Shown here in pieces: positions 54,794-62,276 of a stretch of 64,000 bases of DNA (positions are counted from its first letter, which is position 1; each line of letters opens with the position of its first letter). The stretch comes from Zwartia vadi. Lineage in GTDB: Bacteria > Pseudomonadota > Gammaproteobacteria > Burkholderiales > Burkholderiaceae_B. Location of the stretch: NCBI RefSeq assembly GCF_030410375.1, contig NZ_JAUHHE010000004.1, positions 177,386-241,385 on the forward strand, read 5' to 3'. The translations under genes were made by a program, and so were the position numbers. The notes beneath the pieces were generated by a model that ran no database searches, was not told where the DNA came from, and saw nothing but the letters and a program-made list of their open reading frames with translations.

Positions 54794-55333
54794 TCACTGA
54801 TTCACGAGTCCTTGCATTGATGCACGCAATAGGATGCTTGCATCATTAGCATCATCAACCCACTTGGAATAAGCTCGATTCACTTCCCCCATGGTTTTTA
54901 ATCGACCCGTTAAAACATCCGCCATTCCTGCGTCTAGGATTTGGAATGCATCTCTGTATAGAAGCAGTACACGAATATTTTTATCACCCAGATTGTTAAA
55001 AAGTTCTTTTCTACAAGCAATTTGCTGAGGTCGAAACTTCACCAAAGCATCCTTAAATGCCTGACTAACAGGAGTTGTTGAAGTTAGGCTTTGAAGATAA
55101 CGAGGATCTTCGGCGCCGATAACAAGATCATTAAATTGTGTACTCGTCTTGCGTCTTTCTGCTTGCCAAGCCCTGTTGCAAGCAATGAATTTCGAGTTTG
55201 CGTGATCCCAAGCTTTAAGGTTTTCTGCATCCCTCTGCTGCATTGCAGTTTTGTGCGGGTCAGACGAAGAGCACCCCATTAATATCAGGCTAGAGAGTAG
55301 ACAAAAAAACAAACTTTTCAATCTCAAAGACAT
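54794..55333 (-). CDS. Lipoprotein A of the micropeptide-lipoprotein pair, unknown family
   Basis: 179 aa. A signal with lipobox SLILMGC puts the lipidated Cys at 21. The mature part is helical and shares its whole layout with the lipoprotein at 56,325: ACxxAW/ACRKA, FNDLVIGAEDPRYLQSLTS against WNQLVTGPHDPLYLEKMTS, RPQQIACRKELF against RPEQIACRKAFF, and GRLKTMGEVNRAY against GQLKTMGDVNKVY. Two Cys are kept in both. The Shine-Dalgarno AAAGGA precedes the ATG, and a 21-codon ORF ends 31 bp upstream. No known domain is recognised. Confidence 0.85.
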   Translation of the reverse strand: MSLRLKSLFFCLLSSLILMGCSSSDPHKTAMQQRDAENLKAWDHANSKFIACNRAWQAERRKTSTQFNDLVIGAEDPRYLQSLTSTTPVSQAFKDALVKFRPQQIACRKELFNNLGDKNIRVLLLYRDAFQILDAGMADVLTGRLKTMGEVNRAYSKWVDDANDASILLRASMQGLVNQ

Positions 55334-55364
55334 GGGGCGTCCTTTTAATATTGAGTGACATCTT

Positions 55365-55430
55365 TCACGCGGACTTTAGTACTTCCTTCAAGTCTTCTGG
55401 ACGGTTAAACCCCCACATTTCTTCTGACAT
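55365..55430 (-). CDS. 21-aa micropeptide 1
   Basis: ATG at 55430 with AGGAGA six bases upstream, stop TGA at 55365-55367. The peptide begins MSEEMWGFNR and ends PEDLKEVLKSA. It matches a second peptide at 56,257 at 14 of 21 positions, with a further Leu/Ile exchange. In the shared C-terminal eleven codons nearly all third positions differ, which points to selection on protein sequence. It has no signal peptide and is acidic then basic. It lies just upstream of lipoprotein A. Too short for ordinary gene calling. Function unknown. Confidence 0.72.
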   Translation of the reverse strand: MSEEMWGFNRPEDLKEVLKSA

Positions 55431-55741
55431 TTTTATCTCCTATGCTAGGTTGGCAAAGTGAAAAGATATTGCAGGAAAATGATTTCGTCAATCTGCTTTT
55501 GACCAGGATAGATTCAATTTCTTTATGGATCTTATTTATGTTTCACTCTGAATGAATCCAATCATCTTTGATAACGACAAATACTGACAAAACAAAACCA
55601 AAAAAGATCAGACTGTATTTCCTCAATTAAGATCAACGACACTCAAACGGGCTCCTTCTTTGGTGTGTAAGCCCACGGGAATTTATATGCATTCAGTTGA
55701 GTTGCAATCGTTCCATCGAAACTTTTAAATAGGAGAAACTT
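55431..55741. other. Divergent intergenic region between micropeptide 1 and the 138-aa ORF
   Basis: 311 bp without a gene. It must hold the promoters of the minus-strand micropeptide/lipoprotein A pair and of the plus-strand 138-aa ORF. It is A+T rich; no strong palindrome or repeat was found. Confidence 0.5.
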
Positions 55742-56158
55742 ATGAAAAATCCAGTTATACCTATGCTTGCAAAAGAGTGGAGTGGCACGCTCACACTCAC
55801 ATCAATGGGCGCAACCTCCGTCCACAACCCAACGCACAAATCATTTCGTGACGACGGTAAAGAGGAGCCACCGACTTGGAACTCTTATGTTCAGCCACGC
55901 AAGATCATTATCACGAAGCAGAATGGTCGTCATATCGAATTCACTGTTAAGGGGCCACGCGCAGATTCTTTCTGGGTCGGAACTTTGTCGGCAGACGGCA
56001 AGGAGTTTGTCTACGCGAGCAAGCATGGCGCTGGCATTGGGAAAATTGAGGGCCACCGAATGACTGGGTGTGGTAGCTCTCGCGGTATCGATGGTAATTT
56101 TGAGCATTGGCTCGAGCATTATGCCGCGTGGTACTGGGAATTTACTAGTAACGAATGA
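55742..56158 (+). CDS. Hypothetical 138-aa protein between the two lipoprotein units
   Basis: 138 aa from an ATG with TAGGAG upstream. It is hydrophilic and beta-rich, without signal or membrane segments: LAKEWSGTLTLTSMGATS, then PPTWNSYVQPRKIIITKQNGRHIEFTVKGP, GTLSADGKEFVYASKHGAGIGKIEG and a Trp-rich end EHWLEHYAAWYWEF. No family is recognised; the pattern is lipocalin- or AttH-like in feel, but that is weak. It is convergent with the lipoprotein B unit across a shared terminator. Confidence 0.7.
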   Translation: MKNPVIPMLAKEWSGTLTLTSMGATSVHNPTHKSFRDDGKEEPPTWNSYVQPRKIIITKQNGRHIEFTVKGPRADSFWVGTLSADGKEFVYASKHGAGIGKIEGHRMTGCGSSRGIDGNFEHWLEHYAAWYWEFTSNE

Positions 56159-56203
56159 TGCGCTAGCGTGTTTTCATTATTCAATTCAGATATCGAAACG
56201 AAA

Positions 56204-56227
56204 GAAGCCAACCTTATGGTTGGCTTC
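56204..56227. terminator. Bidirectional terminator between the 138-aa ORF and micropeptide 2
   Basis: Perfect ten-base stem GAAGCCAACC/GGTTGGCTTC with loop TTAT. Minus-strand reading is followed by TTTCGTTTCG, plus-strand by TTGAG, so it terminates the lipoprotein B/micropeptide 2 transcript best and probably the 138-aa ORF too. Confidence 0.8.
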
Positions 56228-56256
56228 TTGAGCGATACATGCAGTCGTATCGTAGT

Positions 56257-56322
56257 CTAAGCGGATTTCAAAACCTCTTTAATATCTTCGGGCATTGCAA
56301 AACCATCCCATTCGCCAGGCAT
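56257..56322 (-). CDS. 21-aa micropeptide 2
   Basis: ATG at 56322, six bases after AGGAG and two bases after the lipoprotein B stop, so translation is probably coupled; stop TAG at 56257-56259. The peptide begins MPGEWDGFAM and ends PEDIKEVLKSA. Two further in-frame ATGs directly upstream are too near the Shine-Dalgarno to be used. A terminator follows 29 bp later. Together with micropeptide 1 it defines the pattern E-x(2)-GF-x(2)-PED-[LI]-KEVLKSA. Function unknown. Confidence 0.78.
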   Translation of the reverse strand: MPGEWDGFAMPEDIKEVLKSA

Positions 56323-56324
56323 CA

Positions 56325-56852
56325 TCATCTCCTTTGTTCGTGATTTGCTAAGAAATCCATCAGCCGAACCCTTCTCTCGGCGATTTCAATATTGTAGGCA
56401 ACATAAACTTTATTAACATCCCCCATTGTTTTTAACTGCCCATCAAGAATCTTTACAATGCCATTGTCTAGCTCATAGAAGTTCTTCTGATACATCATCT
56501 TGACTGCTTGATGACCGTTACCAAGCGCTTCGAAAAAAGCCTTCCGACAAGCAATTTGTTCTGGTCGGTATTTAATTAGGCTCTCTTTCAATTCCTTTGT
56601 CAAAGGTGACTTTGAGGTCATTTTTTCCAGGTATAACGGATCATGAGGCCCAGTAACCAACTGGTTCCATTGGGGCGCATATGCAACGACCTGATCCCAG
56701 CGGGCTTTTCTACAAGCTTTAAATTGGTCTGCAGCTTCACTCCAGCTCGACGCTTGATTGCTCACTATATTTTTGGGGTGATCTGTTGCGCATCCAGCAA
56801 GTGCGGCAGTCAGTGAGAATACACATGCGATCGAAGCTAGTTTGATACTCAT
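56325..56852 (-). CDS. Lipoprotein B of the micropeptide-lipoprotein pair, unknown family
   Basis: 175 aa with lipobox AALAGC (Cys at 21). It is a diverged paralogue of lipoprotein A along the whole length, with the same two mature cysteines and the RPEQIACRKAFF and GQLKTMGDVNKVY blocks. Predicted mainly alpha-helical, outer- or inner-membrane anchored. It directly precedes micropeptide 2, while lipoprotein A follows micropeptide 1, so the gene order of the two units is reversed. Confidence 0.85.
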   Translation of the reverse strand: MSIKLASIACVFSLTAALAGCATDHPKNIVSNQASSWSEAADQFKACRKARWDQVVAYAPQWNQLVTGPHDPLYLEKMTSKSPLTKELKESLIKYRPEQIACRKAFFEALGNGHQAVKMMYQKNFYELDNGIVKILDGQLKTMGDVNKVYVAYNIEIAERRVRLMDFLANHEQRR

Positions 56853-57059
56853 TTGGATGTTTTCATTTAATTTAAAGTGCTGATCAAATGTAGCATTCCG
56901 CCTCGAATTAAATTAATAATGTCAGAATTCGTCAAAATCGTACTAAGTTGGATTTCAGATTCATCCAAGCCAGTTTCCAGATTGGGATAAGTGACGACAC
57001 AGCACATTTACAGATAATAATAATCGAGCGTCTGGCAACTGGATGCTTGATTCAGCTCA

Positions 57060-57755
57060 CTAACTAATATCAGGACTCGCCCTCAAGTCTTGAACAATGA
57101 AACCCATATTTTCAATTTCAATGTCGTGTGACTGATCGCGCACTGTCTCATTCAGTGCATCCTGTTCCCATTCAAGCATTGCAGGATGACTCAATAATTG
57201 CTCTACATAACCCTGAGAACGATCGGTTAACAAGATTCCGTATGTTCGAAATCTAAATGCAACTGGACCAAAAAAAGCATCAACCGCAGTGAAACGATCG
57301 CCAGCTAGCCACGTACCATTAAATCGATTGAATCCGTCAGCCCATAAACTTTCAATTCGAGCAATATCAGATTTAAGGGCAGCACTCATTTCGCGAAGAT
57401 GCACACGAACGCCCACACTCATCGAACATTCATTTCTTAAGGCAAAGAAACTTGAGTGCATCTCTGCGCATGCACTTCGAGCCCAAGTCCGATTGACTTT
57501 TTCAGATGGCCACACATCTGGGTACTCTTCTGCTAGATATTCGACAATAGACAGAGTGTCCCAGATAGGAATTCCATTACTTACTAGAACTGGTACCCTG
57601 GCGCTTGGAGATAAGGTAACAAATGTGCTTGGTGTTCCTGGAGGTGAAAAATAATGAAGCTTTTCTACAAACGGAATAGCAAGGGCTTTCATGAGTAGCC
57701 ATGGGCGTAAAGACCAAGAAGAATAGTTTTTATTCGCGATGTGAAGTTCAAACAT
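57060..57755 (-). CDS. Glutathione S-transferase family protein
   Basis: 231 aa from the ATG at 57755, where the family start FELHIANKNYSSWSLRPWLLM begins; the Ser in YSSWS is the likely glutathione-activating residue. VPVLVSNGIPIWDTLSIVEYLAEEYP is the glutathione-binding segment, and the C-terminal helical domain contains FFGPVAFRFRTYG. It is the last gene before the second tRNA-Val upstream copy. Confidence 0.88.
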   Translation of the reverse strand: MFELHIANKNYSSWSLRPWLLMKALAIPFVEKLHYFSPPGTPSTFVTLSPSARVPVLVSNGIPIWDTLSIVEYLAEEYPDVWPSEKVNRTWARSACAEMHSSFFALRNECSMSVGVRVHLREMSAALKSDIARIESLWADGFNRFNGTWLAGDRFTAVDAFFGPVAFRFRTYGILLTDRSQGYVEQLLSHPAMLEWEQDALNETVRDQSHDIEIENMGFIVQDLRASPDIS

Positions 57756-57819
57756 TGATGAAAACAGTTCTGAATTTAGAGGTGAGGTCACAGCAACAAT
57801 TACAGAAATTAACGAAAAA

Positions 57820-58041
57820 AATTGGTTGAAAATCTGAGGTTGGGTGCTGGAGCTGATCGTATGGCAATGAATGGCTTAATTGAGGATGTCACAGGTGAAT
57901 GGATAATATTTAAGTATTTTCTAAACTGATTTCATCACAAAATCAATGAGATAAGAGTAGTTCATCTAGTCTGTGTATAATCTCAATCTTGAACTTTGCG
58001 TTCATTCCAATCTAGCAAACCGTTCGAGTTTGTCACTGATT
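57820..58041 (+). repeat. tRNA-Val upstream region, second copy of a diverged direct repeat
   Basis: Matches 53,900-54,130 in order and orientation (blocks listed there). It contains TATAAT at 57976-57981, about 55 bases before the tRNA start, likely the -10 of the tRNA promoter; the other copy has TATCAT at the same place. Confidence 0.75.
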
Positions 58042-58078
58042 GGGCGGTTAGCTCAGCGGTAGAGCACTGCCTTCACAC
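58042..58078 (+). pseudogene. tRNA-Val(CAC) 5' half, cut in the anticodon loop
   Basis: GGGCGGTTAGCTCAGCGGTA (acceptor strand and D arm) is followed by GAGCACTGCC and the loop TTCACAC, giving anticodon CAC. After the loop the expected GGCAG and the T arm are missing; foreign sequence starts (CCGCAGC). The integrase gene is 170 bp downstream, so this looks like an attachment-site half. It is not a functional tRNA as it stands. Confidence 0.85.
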
Positions 58079-58247
58079 CCGCAGCTTTTAAAGTTTCCGA
58101 CCTTTTCCCCGCTGTCAAAAAGTTTAATACCCCCTGCTGGTGCGGCTATTAACTGATTTGAAAATATAAATTTCATATTTTCTGGTCGCGATTTTCTGCG
58201 ACCTGCGTTAGCGTGTGTTCAAAAACTTCAACACTTTTTGAGCCGCT

Positions 58248-59603
58248 ATGGTCACGCTGAAACTGCTGAAATTTGACGCACACGAATACGCAACCCAAAC
58301 AAAATCCAGAACAGCCGAGATTGAGCGAGCGTACATAGATGGCTGTCCCCCGAAGCTGTGGATCTATCGCTCGCTTGCTACACGCTACTGGTGGGTCAGG
58401 TATTACTGGAATGGACGGGTACACAGAAAAAGCACAAAGCAAACGGGGCGGCGTGAAGCCATCGTGTTTGCCAAGAGCTATTACGACACCATTACCACGC
58501 AGGGCAAAATCTCCGACATTCAGTCGAAAGCGACCAACTTTACTCAGTTAGGTATAGCAGTGGGCGTGTCACAGCGAGCAAAGCTACAGCGTGGTGAAAT
58601 TACCAAGATGACATTCGATAACTTTGCCTATCGTTATCAAAAATCTGTCCTGCCATTTTTTGGCAAATTGGACGTGACGGAAATCAACTACCAAAAGCTA
58701 GAAAACTATGTCACTGAACTCAGTGACACAGGCATCAGTGGTACCACTATTCGCTCATACCTGTTGATTGTTCGCAAAGTATTAGTCTTGGCCTGTAGGC
58801 GAGGATTACTGCCAGCGGTACCTGAGTTCCCCACAGTCAAAATCAAACTCAAAGCCCGAGGGTGGTTTTCACCCGCAGAATATTTGACACTTTATAGGAC
58901 AGCAAGACGCTTGGCTGGTGTCACGATGGAGATACGCAAGTACCAAGACAGCTTGGGTATCAAGCAAACGCAATACATCAGGCGTGATGATGTGGCTAAC
59001 AAGCTGGGTACTCGTATGTGTTACGTCAAGATGATGACTGACTTGCGTTGGTTGATCGTGTTTATGGTCAATGGCTACATACGTCCCACAGATATTCGAC
59101 ATATGAAGCACAAGCACGTGGATGTTGTGCGTGGTGATTACACATACTTGCGGCTGCGTCTACCAGAAAGTAAAGGTCACACCAATCCCATTACAACAAT
59201 GCCACGAGCGGTCACAGCGTATCTTGCTTTACGAAGGGAGCACGAACAAGACAGGGCAGGTCTGGAAGTTGATGGGGAAGATTATGTATTTGTCCCCAAG
59301 TATGCTGACAGCAGAGATCACGCACTAAATTTATTACAGCGGCAATTTGAAGTGTTGATAGGGGTATCGGGCTTGCCACGTGAAGTACAGGGCGAGATAC
59401 GAAGTCTGTATTCACTCAGGCACAGCAGCATCATGTATCGCTTGTTATATGGCGATGGTATTAATACTTTAGTTCTAGCTAGAAATGCCCGAACCAGTGT
59501 GGAGATGATTGACCGCTTCTACGCCAAGCCACTTTCTGGCGAGATGAATATAGACATGCTTCAAAGCAAGCGTAGGAGGAGAGGGAGGGCGCGAGTAGAG
59601 TGA
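58248..59603 (+). CDS. Tyrosine recombinase (integrase) of an island
   Basis: 451 aa. The catalytic domain has the first Arg in NGYIRPTDIRHMKHK, the Lys in LPESKGHTNP, the Arg-His of YSLRHSS and the nucleophilic Tyr in MIDRFYAKP. The His before the first RH box is Tyr, and the usual GH before the last box is replaced (ARNARTSVEMIDRF), as in a distinct integrase subgroup. An N-terminal segment GRVHRKSTKQTGRREA resembles an arm-binding domain. It lies next to the cut tRNA-Val. The final residues are very basic (KRRRRGRARVE). Confidence 0.92.
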   Translation: MVTLKLLKFDAHEYATQTKSRTAEIERAYIDGCPPKLWIYRSLATRYWWVRYYWNGRVHRKSTKQTGRREAIVFAKSYYDTITTQGKISDIQSKATNFTQLGIAVGVSQRAKLQRGEITKMTFDNFAYRYQKSVLPFFGKLDVTEINYQKLENYVTELSDTGISGTTIRSYLLIVRKVLVLACRRGLLPAVPEFPTVKIKLKARGWFSPAEYLTLYRTARRLAGVTMEIRKYQDSLGIKQTQYIRRDDVANKLGTRMCYVKMMTDLRWLIVFMVNGYIRPTDIRHMKHKHVDVVRGDYTYLRLRLPESKGHTNPITTMPRAVTAYLALRREHEQDRAGLEVDGEDYVFVPKYADSRDHALNLLQRQFEVLIGVSGLPREVQGEIRSLYSLRHSSIMYRLLYGDGINTLVLARNARTSVEMIDRFYAKPLSGEMNIDMLQSKRRRRGRARVE

Positions 59604-59663
59604 GCGAAGTTTGTCCTTTCGAACGGACGAAACCTCAAGCGTCTAGTTACGGGACGCTTAGAA
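59604..59663 (+). repeat. Island hairpin repeat, copy 1 (right part only)
   Basis: Begins at the integrase stop codon. The stem GTTTGTCC/GGACGAAAC closes TTTCGAAC, then comes CCTCAAGCGTCTAGTTACGG. The same hairpin and tail recur at 61,865 and 62,722. Confidence 0.75.
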
Positions 59664-60014
59664 CTACTGGAGAATGACACTAAGATACACATTCAGGCTC
59701 GACAAATAGGCAATAACATGCTGATGATTGAACGTCAATATTCAAAATTGATCTCAACAATGGCAGCTGAGCAGTTGGCTGTTTGGGTCTCGTACTATCA
59801 ACAAAACAGGTAGGTACCGGAATGTATGATCCAGAATCTATGTATCAAAAAAATGGCTTCACACCAGTAGAATACATACAGCAATCCTACTTTACGGTTC
59901 GCGAAAGCCTAAGAAATTGATTGCCATTTAATCTTTTTTATAACCGAATATATCTGATAGGGGCGGTTAGGAGTCAGAAGGGATAAGGTTGCTTTACAAA
60001 GTAAGTTTTCAATA
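59664..60014. other. Gene-poor stretch with short ORF fragments
   Basis: No full gene. A 31-codon ORF starting at 59,718 contains LISTMAAEQLAVWVS and a related, broken sequence (IAAIAADQLA then stop) occurs near 61,646-61,690. A 32-codon ORF at 59,822-59,920 begins MYDPESMYQKNGF. Both look like remnants of island genes rather than intact ones. Confidence 0.45.
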
Positions 60015-60851
60015 ATGTGCGGGGATACAATTTTGGGCGAACTTCTTCTATATGTATTTGCAATTGGCGCTCTTGTCACTGGTATCGTATCTGCGCTGGT
60101 TTATTTCAAAATATTTTTCGGTGAGAACCAAAAGGATCCAAGCTTTTTTGGATGGGTGCTTACGTGCTTAACTATGTGTCCTGTTAACGCTTTAATTTGG
60201 CCATTTGTCATTAAAGGTTTAATAAACACATTAAAAAATTACGATGCCGAACTTAGGCGAAAAAAAGAGCAAAAGCGATATCAAGAATGGGTTATGGGTC
60301 TGCAAGATAATGACGATTACCCAGCACCGCCTTGGATTAATCCGAAAACATTCGGTCCAGAATTTGTAAAACAATGGGGCAATTATTACAACAACACTGC
60401 TGACACTTCGTCTACCCAAAAATTCCAAGCGAGTATTACTCAAGTAAATTCAGCTAGACTTACATCTGAAGAGATGAGACGCGGCTCCTTTCCGCAAAGA
60501 TATGCGACTGCGCAAAAATTGGCTCAACAGCACAAGGTGGCACAAGAAAAAAAGAAAATTAAAGACAACAGGAGCCTTGTTGAACTCGAGCCAAAACTGT
60601 CTCCAAGTAGAACAAATATTTCCATTGAAGTAGATAGAGTGAGTGTCGACGAAGTCTCACCTAAAGATGCGAAACAAGAAAAAATTAATGCTAGGCATGC
60701 CTTTGTACAAACAACTTTGAATAAGCCAGAACAATTAAAGCCTTTTACAAAGTCCGTTGTTTGCCATGTATGCAGACATGTGCTTATTGTTGATACTCTT
60801 GAGAGAGAATCTACATGCCCAAATTGTAGACAACATCTTATTGTTCATTGA
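60015..60851 (+). CDS. Membrane protein with C-terminal zinc ribbon, unknown function
   Basis: 278 aa. Two N-terminal membrane helices (LLLYVFAIGALVTGIVSALVYF and FFGWVLTCLTMCPVNALIWPF), a charged coiled middle (DAELRRKKEQKRYQEW) and a C-terminal four-Cys ribbon CHVCRHVLIVDTL-x-CPNC. No known family is recognised. It has low G+C and Lys-rich composition, unlike the left part of the window, suggesting transfer. It is followed by a second zinc-ribbon gene 72 bp on. Confidence 0.65.
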   Translation: MCGDTILGELLLYVFAIGALVTGIVSALVYFKIFFGENQKDPSFFGWVLTCLTMCPVNALIWPFVIKGLINTLKNYDAELRRKKEQKRYQEWVMGLQDNDDYPAPPWINPKTFGPEFVKQWGNYYNNTADTSSTQKFQASITQVNSARLTSEEMRRGSFPQRYATAQKLAQQHKVAQEKKKIKDNRSLVELEPKLSPSRTNISIEVDRVSVDEVSPKDAKQEKINARHAFVQTTLNKPEQLKPFTKSVVCHVCRHVLIVDTLERESTCPNCRQHLIVH

Positions 60852-60923
60852 GTGAAAAACTGTAACTGCAATCTATTCAAACTTTAATATCTTCTGAAAT
60901 TGTGACTCAAGGTCAGGGAAATA

Positions 60924-61460
60924 ATGGGACACGTATACGACTGTGAGTGTTTGGATTGTGGAGAAGCGTTCAAGACTAGCGAAGGTGGTGGTTCTAAATT
61001 TGTTCAGTGGTTATGCTGCCGCTGCGGGAAAAGTATGGCGGTCCCGCGGTACGCCCCGAGAGTCAGTCGTAAAGAACAGAAAATCATCACTGCGCTACAA
61101 AGGCGTACTAACCTTTTAAGGTTTGGATTCATCACAATTAAGATGCCATTTACATGGCGAATCGACAAAGACCACAAAGAAATACCTTTCGATAAGATAG
61201 AACGGTTTACACCAGAGACACTTCGTTCATTTCTTGATGATCACTCGGCTTGGTGGAGAACAGGTGGAGATTCTTGGGATGATTTTGAAAAAAATATGCT
61301 TCGTCAAGTTATTGGTTCTTGCTATTGTGGAGGCAACTGGATTGACCCCTACGATCCAGAGCATAGGGCGTCATTCCGTAATAATCGCCTAGCGTATCAT
61401 CGGTGTCCAAAATGTCGCTCCAAGAACTTCAAATACCAAGAAACTGTGCTTTTTGACTAA
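60924..61460 (+). CDS. Zinc-ribbon protein, unknown function
   Basis: 178 aa. An N-terminal ribbon (YDCECLDCGEAF, then WLCCRCGKSM) and a C-terminal one (GSCYCGGNW, then HRCPKCRSKNF) flank a helical centre with ERFTPETLRSFLDDHSAWW. No signal or membrane segment. It resembles small island-borne zinc proteins but no family is assigned. Probably in one transcript with the upstream membrane zinc-ribbon gene. Confidence 0.65.
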   Translation: MGHVYDCECLDCGEAFKTSEGGGSKFVQWLCCRCGKSMAVPRYAPRVSRKEQKIITALQRRTNLLRFGFITIKMPFTWRIDKDHKEIPFDKIERFTPETLRSFLDDHSAWWRTGGDSWDDFEKNMLRQVIGSCYCGGNWIDPYDPEHRASFRNNRLAYHRCPKCRSKNFKYQETVLFD

Positions 61461-61720
61461 GAAATTTAATGAATAAAAACTCAACTTTTATTTGGGTTAA
61501 TAGGCAATAGATGATGAGTATCAGTACAAGTATTGAGCAACGGGACAGTTGATCGTTATTGAGTTGGAATACTCCTCAGCCATACACTTTCTTGTACGAT
61601 AGACAAGGAGCTCCATATTGATGTTCGAATGGGACATAATTCGAAATGATTGCCGCTATTGCTGCGGATCAGTTGGCTTAATTCGTCTCCATCCTTTTAT
61701 TGGATACTTACGAATGGTAG
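61461..61720. other. Gene-free stretch before repeat copy 2
   Basis: A+T-rich, no intact ORF. It contains the broken QLA-type fragment near 61,646-61,690 that is related to the ORF fragment at 59,718. Confidence 0.45.
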
Positions 61721-61910
61721 AGCGTCTAGTCACGGGATGGTTAGATCACAATAGTGATCGGACGGTCGCTTTGAGTGTCAGACCTTATTGATTGGGGATA
61801 CAGAATACTGCTGATCCGGCTTAGCTGGAATATTTAGATGCTGCGTGCATGATCGACAGGTTGAAAACGTCCTTTTGAACGGACGAAACATCGAGTGTCT
61901 TGTCATTGAA
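61721..61910 (+). repeat. Island hairpin repeat, copy 2
   Basis: Begins AGCGTCTAGTCACGGGATGG and ends with the hairpin CGTCC-TTTTGAA-CGGACG and GAAACATCGAGTGTCT. It aligns with copy 3 along about 190 bases (for example GAGTGTCAGACCTTATTG against GAGTGCCGAACCTTACTG). Confidence 0.75.
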
Positions 61911-61921
61911 CCCTGAAATAA

Positions 61922-62215
61922 TCAAAGTGTGACAGCCAAATCATCAAACGCTTTACCCCAAGTACGTATCTTGTAGCTTCGACGATCAGGCGAATAATAC
62001 GGATCAGACTCAATCAGCTCAATCACTCGCTCTCTGCTAGGCACATCAAGCACCCACAATCCACCAACATATACTTGACCGGGCTCTTCTCGACAGCCAC
62101 CTGCCAACAGGATCTCATCGCTATGTTTTCGCAAATACGCAAGGTGATCGGGTTCGCGTTCCTTCCTGATAGCTAACATTGCAGGCGTATCCTCGAAAAA
62201 TACAATCCAACGCAT
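61922..62215 (-). CDS. YciI-family protein
   Basis: 97 aa: RWIVFFEDTPAMLAIRKERE at the start, HLAYLRKHSDEILLAGGCRE with the conserved His, and the ferredoxin-like end VIELIESDPYYSPD. YCII-domain proteins have a small dimeric alpha/beta fold with a conserved His/Asp pair; the reaction is unknown for most. It is divergent from the cupin gene, a pairing seen elsewhere in Proteobacteria, and its 3' end abuts repeat copy 2. Confidence 0.88.
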   Translation of the reverse strand: MRWIVFFEDTPAMLAIRKEREPDHLAYLRKHSDEILLAGGCREEPGQVYVGGLWVLDVPSRERVIELIESDPYYSPDRRSYKIRTWGKAFDDLAVTL

Positions 62216-62276
62216 TATTCACCTTGCTCGTTAAGTCTTGGTAATATGACTTTAGCACCAACAATAAATCAGCGAA

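Noticed and set aside
55365..55430. Micropeptide 1 as an attenuator leader of lipoprotein A
   Set aside because: Its paralogue lies downstream of lipoprotein B, and there is no run of one codon or terminator hairpin between peptide and lipoprotein A.
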